Positions 60,101 to 64,000 of a stretch of DNA of 64,000 nucleotides are shown here, in pieces. The position numbers and the translations under genes are program-made. The DNA is from Ideonella livida (GTDB lineage Bacteria; Pseudomonadota; Gammaproteobacteria; Burkholderiales; Burkholderiaceae_C). The notes beneath the pieces are model-generated. The model had not been told where the DNA came from and did not search any database. It saw only the letters and a list, made by a program, of their open reading frames with translations. Numbering within the stretch: the stretch's first letter is position 1; each line of letters starts with the position of its first letter. Location: NCBI RefSeq assembly GCF_010499455.1, contig NZ_JAAGOH010000009.1, positions 92,750 through 156,749 on the forward strand, written 5' to 3'.

Positions 60101-61067
60101 GCCGTCGGCTGCGGCACAGGCCGACGCGCCTGCCGCGCCCGGTCAGCCATGGCGCCAGGCGCTGGACGAGGCCCTGGCCCGCCTGGACCGCCAGGGTGCG
60201 TTTCCGCTCGGGGCCCCCGGCCGCCGGGCCCGCCAGCGGCTCGGTCAGGACCTGGCCGCCCAGCTTCAGGTCTGGCAGGCCCTGGGGCACCACGGCGGCG
60301 AGCCTGCCCCGCACGTGCCGGTGGAGGCCTGGGTGCCCGAGCTGGCCCCCGGTGCCGGTGCTGAAGGTGGCCCGGCGCGCGACCCCGACGCCGGCGTGCT
60401 GCTGCGCGACAGCCTGGACGGCCTGCGCCACGGCCCGGGCGGTGAGGGCCCCTGCCTGGCCGAGCTGCTGCCCCAGCGCCTGGTGGCCCAGCCTGCCACA
60501 CGCAAGCGGCCGGCGGTGCCGCGCCTGCGCCACCTGCTGCTGCCCTGGGTGCGCGCCCTGGCCAGTGCCGCGATGCGGCAGCCCATCACCCAGTACCTGG
60601 TGGGCCGTGACGCCACGCTGCGCTGCCCGGCTCCGCCGGTCGACGACGCCCTGCCCCTGCTGGAGGCGCTGCTGGCGGCCTGGGCCCAGGGCCAGCGCCA
60701 GCCGCTGCCGGTGGTGCCGCTGACCGCCTCGGCCTGGCTGGGCCACCAGCCGCAGGACGGGGGCGATGACCCCACCGGACTGCCGCCGGGCGGGGCCGAC
60801 ACCCCGCCGCCGGCCTGGTTGGAGGAAGCCGCCGATGCCGCGGCCCAGGCCTATGACGGCGGCTACCAGCAGGTTGGCGAAGGCGCAGACCCCTGCCTGC
60901 AGCGCCTGTGGCCCCAGGCCCAGGACCTGCTGGAGGCCGAAGACGGCGCCTTCGCCCACTGGGCGCCACATCTGTACGGCGTCTGGCGCTGCTGGGCGCT
61001 GGAGGCGGTGCAGGTCATCGTCCACCCTGGGGCCGCGGACGAGGGCGCGGCCGGGGAGTCTGCATGA
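57189..61067 (+). CDS. recC: Exodeoxyribonuclease V subunit gamma RecC
   Basis: RecC is the Chi-recognition and DNA-splitting subunit of RecBCD, which processes double-strand breaks for recombination. The 1292-residue protein has the N-terminal inactivated-helicase layout (LLVLHGNRTEWLLQAVVAWL; EGVLVPSNGMAEWFKM), then FEVVCLLGMNEGDYPRRAPRSDLDLM, typical of RecC. It is somewhat longer than the E. coli protein (about 1120 aa), with Pro/Ala/Asp-rich inserts near residues 810-880 and 960-985. The ATG at 57189 fits the family start. Its stop overlaps recB. Confidence 0.94.
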   Translation: MSPITPPGLLVLHGNRTEWLLQAVVAWLQAHPLGPLEEEGVLVPSNGMAEWFKMAMAQQAGVCAATRVELPGRFQWRLYRQTLGWRQVPAASPLDKLPMTWRLMATLPGLLGQPLFAPVAGFLQGQEPERPLQLASRLADLFDQYQIYRADWLQDWADGRDQLRTADGGHRPVPADQAWQPALWRALVAPLDEAGRAALRPVLHQQVVQALRGTGPTARPLPRRVVLFGMTHLPLALLELLSALATRVPVLLALPNPCRFHWADTVDGRELLRWQARRQPLKRGADLAAVPPEALHAHAHPLLAAWGRQSRDFIRLLDLHDGTANAAAPAGLQRVDLFDDEADPATPSLLQQVQQRIRDLVPLPEHAALAQPVGPQDRSIVFHLAHSPMREVEVLHDELLTLLARGQHTAEGRPLAPRDIVVMVPDIARFEPAIRAVFGQLKRQDPRWIPFDIADLSTRHASPLVGAVEWLLRLPQQRGTSSELRDLMDVPALARRFGLDEADLPQLAAWMAGAGLRWGLDAGHRGALDLAPCGTAHSAAWAVERLLLGYASGPDPRQPGADRAFDGIEPHVEVGGLEAALAGCLAALVERLQHWRVALAEPVPPAAWAQRLRSLLGDFLDPRSDEERAVLAALEDALQDWLDACEEAGFQSPVGLAVAREAWLAALDEPRASHRFRAGGVTFCTLMPMRAIPFEVVCLLGMNEGDYPRRAPRSDLDLMGQPGQTRPGDRARKDDDRQLMLEALLSARQVLYLSWCGHSQRDNSAQPPSVLVAQLRDYLSAGWGPARLAERTTAHPLQPFSRRYFEALPPADADADADADADAPASPGGAPDGPPPLSTWAGEWRQAHDRPEPGGFGPDTTADLAADPPSARPTSGGPMALPPWRPDPTAPLDLARLHRFLRNPARAFFAERLQVRLDEAPAEDLDDEVFELQGLALHQLLAGLLARWQPRTAGDRPELAAGEVRDEVPAMPSAAAQADAPAAPGQPWRQALDEALARLDRQGAFPLGAPGRRARQRLGQDLAAQLQVWQALGHHGGEPAPHVPVEAWVPELAPGAGAEGGPARDPDAGVLLRDSLDGLRHGPGGEGPCLAELLPQRLVAQPATRKRPAVPRLRHLLLPWVRALASAAMRQPITQYLVGRDATLRCPAPPVDDALPLLEALLAAWAQGQRQPLPVVPLTASAWLGHQPQDGGDDPTGLPPGGADTPPPAWLEEAADAAAQAYDGGYQQVGEGADPCLQRLWPQAQDLLEAEDGAFAHWAPHLYGVWRCWALEAVQVIVHPGAADEGAAGESA
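59622..59657 (+). repeat. 6-bp tandem repeat encoding Asp-Ala repeats in recC
   Basis: Six consecutive 6-bp units of the type GATGCC/GACGCS encode (Asp-Ala)6 in a linker insert of RecC. The period keeps the frame. Confidence 0.9.
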
Positions 61068-64000
61068 GCGCCCGCCCCCTTCCCCCTCCGGAGAGCCCTG
61101 TCATGACCCGTGCCCCCCGCCTGCCGGACAGCGCCGCGCCGGCCGCGGACGGCGCCCGCCCGCTGCGCCCCCTGGACTTTCCGCTGCACGGCGCCCAGCT
61201 CATCGAGGCCAGCGCCGGCACTGGCAAGACCTGGACCATTGCCGCCCTCTACCTGCGGCTGGTGCTGGGCCACGGCCTGGCCGGCTCCGACCCGCAGACC
61301 GCCACCGCCTACCCCGGGGGCCCGCTCCTGCCCGGCCAGATCCTGGTGATGACCTTCACCCGGGCGGCCACCCGAGAGCTTTCCGACCGCATCCGCGCAC
61401 GGCTGCTGGAGGCTGCCCGCGCCTTCCGCGCCGCGGACGAGGAGGGCGCTCCGGCGCCGGCCGACCCCCTGCTGGCCGGTCTGCTGCAGGCCTATCCCGA
61501 GCCGGCGGCACGCATCCGTGCCGCCTGGCGGCTGGCCCAGGCCGCTGAAGCCATGGACGAGTCCGCCATCCACACCATCGACGCCTGGTGCCAGCGCATG
61601 CTGCGCGAACATGCCTTTGACAGCGGCAGCCTGTTTGACGAGGAGCTGGTGCCCGACGAGGCCGAACTGCTGGCCCAGGCCGCCCGCGACTACTGGCGCC
61701 AGCAGGTCTATCCGCTGGACGACGCGGCCCTGGGCGAAGTGCTGAAGGTCTGGTCTGGCGTCCCCGCGCTGCTGGAGGACGCCCGCCAGCTCTTGGCCCT
61801 GCCGCCGGAGGTGCTGGACCCCGACGACCGCCCGGTGCCTGCTCTGCGCGGGCTGCTGACCGAGCGCGCCCAGGCCCTGCGGCCCCTGATGCAGCAGGCC
61901 GGTGCGCAGCTGGACACCCTGGCGCAGTGGCTGCTGGCCGAGATGGAGACCCGTCCGCGCGATTGGGACGGCCGCAGTTTCAAGCCCGCCCAGGTGCGCG
62001 ACTGGCTGGAGCGCCTTCAGGCCTGGGCCCGGGCCGAGGACAGCCCCGATGGCGTGCCCCTGCACCTGCCCGACCTGGGCTCCGGCAAGGACCGCGGCCC
62101 GCGCACCCACTGGTTCACCGTGACGGGCCTGCAGGCGGTGCGCAACGCCAAGGCCGGCCCGCTGGGCGCCACGCCGCCCTGCCTGGACTGGTGGCAGCAG
62201 GTGCTGGACACCTACGACGGCCTGCCGCCCCTGGCCGTCGGCCTGCGCCAGGCGGCCGCCCGCGCCATGGCCCGCCGGCTGGCCGACTTCAAGCGCCAGC
62301 GCGGGCAGTTCGGCTTTGCCGACCTGCAGCAGCGCTTGGCGGCCGCGTTGGCCGGCCCCGCCGGCGCGCGGCTGCGCCATCGCATCGTCACCCAGACGCC
62401 GGTGGCCCTGATCGACGAGTTCCAGGACACCTCGGCCCTGCAGTTCGGCCTGTTTGACGCGCTCTACGGGGTGACCCGCGAGGCGGTGGGCGCCGGCCAG
62501 GAGCCGGCGGCGCCCGCCACCGCGCTGCTGCTCATCGGCGACCCCAAGCAGTCCATTTACCGCTTCCGCGGGGCCGACATCGACAGCTACCTGCGCACCC
62601 GCGCCGCCACGGCCGGCCACCACCACCGGCTGGACACCAACCACCGCTCCACCACGGCGGTGGTGGAAGCCGTCAACAGCCTCTTTGGGCGGGGCCAGGC
62701 CGTCTGCCCCGCGGGTGCCTTCGACTACCGGCCGCCAGGGGGCGGCGACGACCCGCTGCCCTTCCAGCCGGTGCGGGCCCGGGGGCGCGCGGAGGTGCTG
62801 GGCCATGCCCACGCCCCGCTGCCGGCCCTGACCGTGGTGCACACCCTGGCGCCCGCCCGGGGCGAGCCCCTGCGCCGGGCCTATGCCGAGCGCTGCGCGG
62901 CCCAGGTGGTGGCCTGGCTCAATGCGCCGGACCTGGGCTTCCGGCCGGCGGCTGGCGGGCCCGGGCCGCTGCCCGCCGGTGTCCCCGCCTGGCAGCGCCT
63001 GCGTCCGGCCGACATCGCCATCTTGGTCCGCACCGGTACCGAGGCCGCCGCCGTGCGCCGGGCCCTGGCCGCGCGGCAGGTGGCCTCGGTGTTCCTTTCG
63101 GACCGCGACTCGGTGCTGGCCAGTCCGGAGGCGGCCGACCTGCTGCTGTGGCTGCAGGCCGTGGCCGAGCCGCAGGATGTGCGGCGGGTACGCACCGCGC
63201 TGGCCACCCGTCTGGCCGGCCTGGAGCTGGCCGAGCTGGTGCGGCTGGCCGAGGATGACGACCTGTTCGACCAGCGCGCCGAATTGCTGCGTGCCCTGCA
63301 CCAGGTCTGGCGCACCCAGGGGGTGCTGCCCATGCTGCGCCAGACCCTGCACCGCCTGGACCTGCCGGCCCGCTGGTTGGCCCAGCCGGGCGGGGAGCGC
63401 CCGCTGACCAATCTGCTGCACTTGGCCGAGCTGTTGCAATCGGCCAGCCGCACGGTGGAGGGCGAGCAGGCCCTCATCCGCTGGCTGGCCCTGCAGCGCG
63501 AGGCCCTGGCACAGGGCCAGACCCCGGGGGGTGACGACGCCCTGGTGCGGCTGGAGAGCGATGCCGACCTGGTCAAGGTCGTCACCATCCACAAGAGCAA
63601 GGGCCTGGAGTACCCGGTGGTCATGCTGCCCTTTGCCACCTTGTTCCGCCCGGTGGAGGCCCGCGGCACCCGCCACCTGCTGCGCGCCGGTGCCGACGGC
63701 CGGCCCGAGCTGGTGCTCGATCCCGATGTCGACGACCTGGCCGCTGCCGACCGGGAGCGCCTGCGCGAGGACCTGCGCCTGTGCTACGTGGCCCTGACCC
63801 GCGCTTCCCATGCCCTGTGGCTGGGGGTGGCGGCCGTGCAGCAGGGGCAGGCCGGCGAGGTGCGGGTGCACCGCAGCGCGCTGGGCCACCTGCTGACCGG
63901 GGGCCAGCCCGTGGATGGCGCCGGGCTGGGCCAGGCCCTGGCCGACTGGGCCGCGGCCTGCCCGCAGGTGGTGCTGCAGCCGGCTGCCGCGCCGGAGGCG
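61064..64000 (+). CDS. recB: Exodeoxyribonuclease V subunit beta RecB (3' truncated by window edge)
   Basis: RecB is the 3'-5' helicase and nuclease subunit of RecBCD. About 979 codons are visible and the frame is open at the right edge. Helicase motifs are present: Walker [10 protein letters not shown] (residues ~49-57), [16 protein letters not shown], motif [66 protein letters not shown] and [16 protein letters not shown]. The C-terminal nuclease domain lies beyond the edge. The ATG at 61064 overlaps the recC stop (ATGA); an in-frame ATG at 61103 is an alternative. recD is expected next. Confidence 0.95.
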   Translation, partial: MSARPLPPPESPVMTRAPRLPDSAAPAADGARPLRPLDFPLHGAQLIEASAGTGKTWTIAALYLRLVLGHGLAGSDPQTATAYPGGPLLPGQILVMTFTRAATRELSDRIRARLLEAARAFRAADEEGAPAPADPLLAGLLQAYPEPAARIRAAWRLAQAAEAMDESAIHTIDAWCQRMLREHAFDSGSLFDEELVPDEAELLAQAARDYWRQQVYPLDDAALGEVLKVWSGVPALLEDARQLLALPPEVLDPDDRPVPALRGLLTERAQALRPLMQQAGAQLDTLAQWLLAEMETRPRDWDGRSFKPAQVRDWLERLQAWARAEDSPDGVPLHLPDLGSGKDRGPRTHWFTVTGLQAVRNAKAGPLGATPPCLDWWQQVLDTYDGLPPLAVGLRQAAARAMARRLADFKRQRGQFGFADLQQRLAAALAGPAGARLRHRIVTQTPVALIDEFQDTSALQFGLFDALYGVTREAVGAGQEPAAPATALLLIGDPKQSIYRFRGADIDSYLRTRAATAGHHHRLDTNHRSTTAVVEAVNSLFGRGQAVCPAGAFDYRPPGGGDDPLPFQPVRARGRAEVLGHAHAPLPALTVVHTLAPARGEPLRRAYAERCAAQVVAWLNAPDLGFRPAAGGPGPLPAGVPAWQRLRPADIAILVRTGTEAAAVRRALAARQVASVFLSDRDSVLASPEAADLLLWLQAVAEPQDVRRVRTALATRLAGLELAELVRLAEDDDLFDQRAELLRALHQVWRTQGVLPMLRQTLHRLDLPARWLAQPGGERPLTNLLHLAELLQSASRTVEGEQALIRWLALQREALAQGQTPGGDDALVRLESDADLVKVVTIHKSKGLEYPVVMLPFATLFRPVEARGTRHLLRAGADGRPELVLDPDVDDLAAADRERLREDLRLCYVALTRASHALWLGVAAVQQGQAGEVRVHRSALGHLLTGGQPVDGAGLGQALADWAAACPQVVLQPAAAPEA

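Noticed and set aside
60863..63889. A 1008-codon open frame on the minus strand opposite recC and recB.
   Set aside because: It is antisense to recC/recB, which carry clear helicase motifs. Its translation is rich in Gln, Gly, His and Ala with no domain, as expected for the shadow of a GC-rich gene.

Overview
The window is a GC-rich (about 70% G+C) chromosomal segment. The genes point to a betaproteobacterium of the order Burkholderiales, most likely the Rubrivivax-Leptothrix-Ideonella (Sphaerotilaceae) neighbourhood. The reasons are infB-rbfA-truB-typA in series, a one-operon chemotaxis system with several receptors, a Bug/TctC-type solute receptor, and denitrification genes beside System I cytochrome c maturation. 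The genus is an inference. No phage, plasmid, insertion sequence or CRISPR array was seen.

Layout. (1) 1-5.6 kb, plus strand: translation genes infB (5' end cut by the window edge), rbfA, truB and typA. (2) 5.6-19.5 kb, minus strand: one chemotaxis operon read right to left, cheY, a STAS protein, cheA, three chemoreceptors, cheW, cheR, cheD and cheB. A plausible sigma-28 (FliA) promoter precedes cheY. (3) 19.5-25.5 kb: three further receptor-like genes, one on the minus strand and two on the plus strand. The last carries a Cache-like sensor module behind the signalling domain. (4) 25.9-30.8 kb: miscellaneous genes (GNAT acetyltransferase, an unrecognised membrane protein, an unrecognised lipoprotein, a YpfH-like esterase, yaaA) and a tRNA-Val(GAC) with its own promoter and terminator.

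(5) 30.8-55.7 kb: a respiratory nitrogen-oxide island. On the minus strand lie an NnrS-like membrane protein, a MIP18-family protein and ccoG. Divergent from them are norC-norB-norQ, a NapH-like polyferredoxin, norD, a Dnr/NnrR-type regulator, the complete ccmABCDEFGHI set, and napF. A nitroreductase and a lipocalin follow. The minus-strand napD-napA-napG-napH-napB-napC operon converges on them. Together these encode periplasmic nitrate reduction, nitric oxide reduction, the haem-attachment machinery their c-type cytochromes need, and a regulator. FNR/Dnr-type palindromes lie upstream of the regulator gene and of napD, and weaker ones near norC and in the napD-napA gap. No nitrite reductase or nitrous oxide reductase gene lies in the window.

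(6) 56.0-64 kb: a Bug-family periplasmic receptor on the minus strand, then recC and recB on the plus strand. recB runs off the right edge.

Main points of interest: a soluble chemoreceptor with nearly identical 270-bp tandem repeats encoding stacked HAMP-like units; near-identical signalling-domain DNA in three neighbouring receptors; FxxF C-termini on all three; a rearranged nap/ccm locus with NapGH; and a polyferredoxin gene inside the nor operon.
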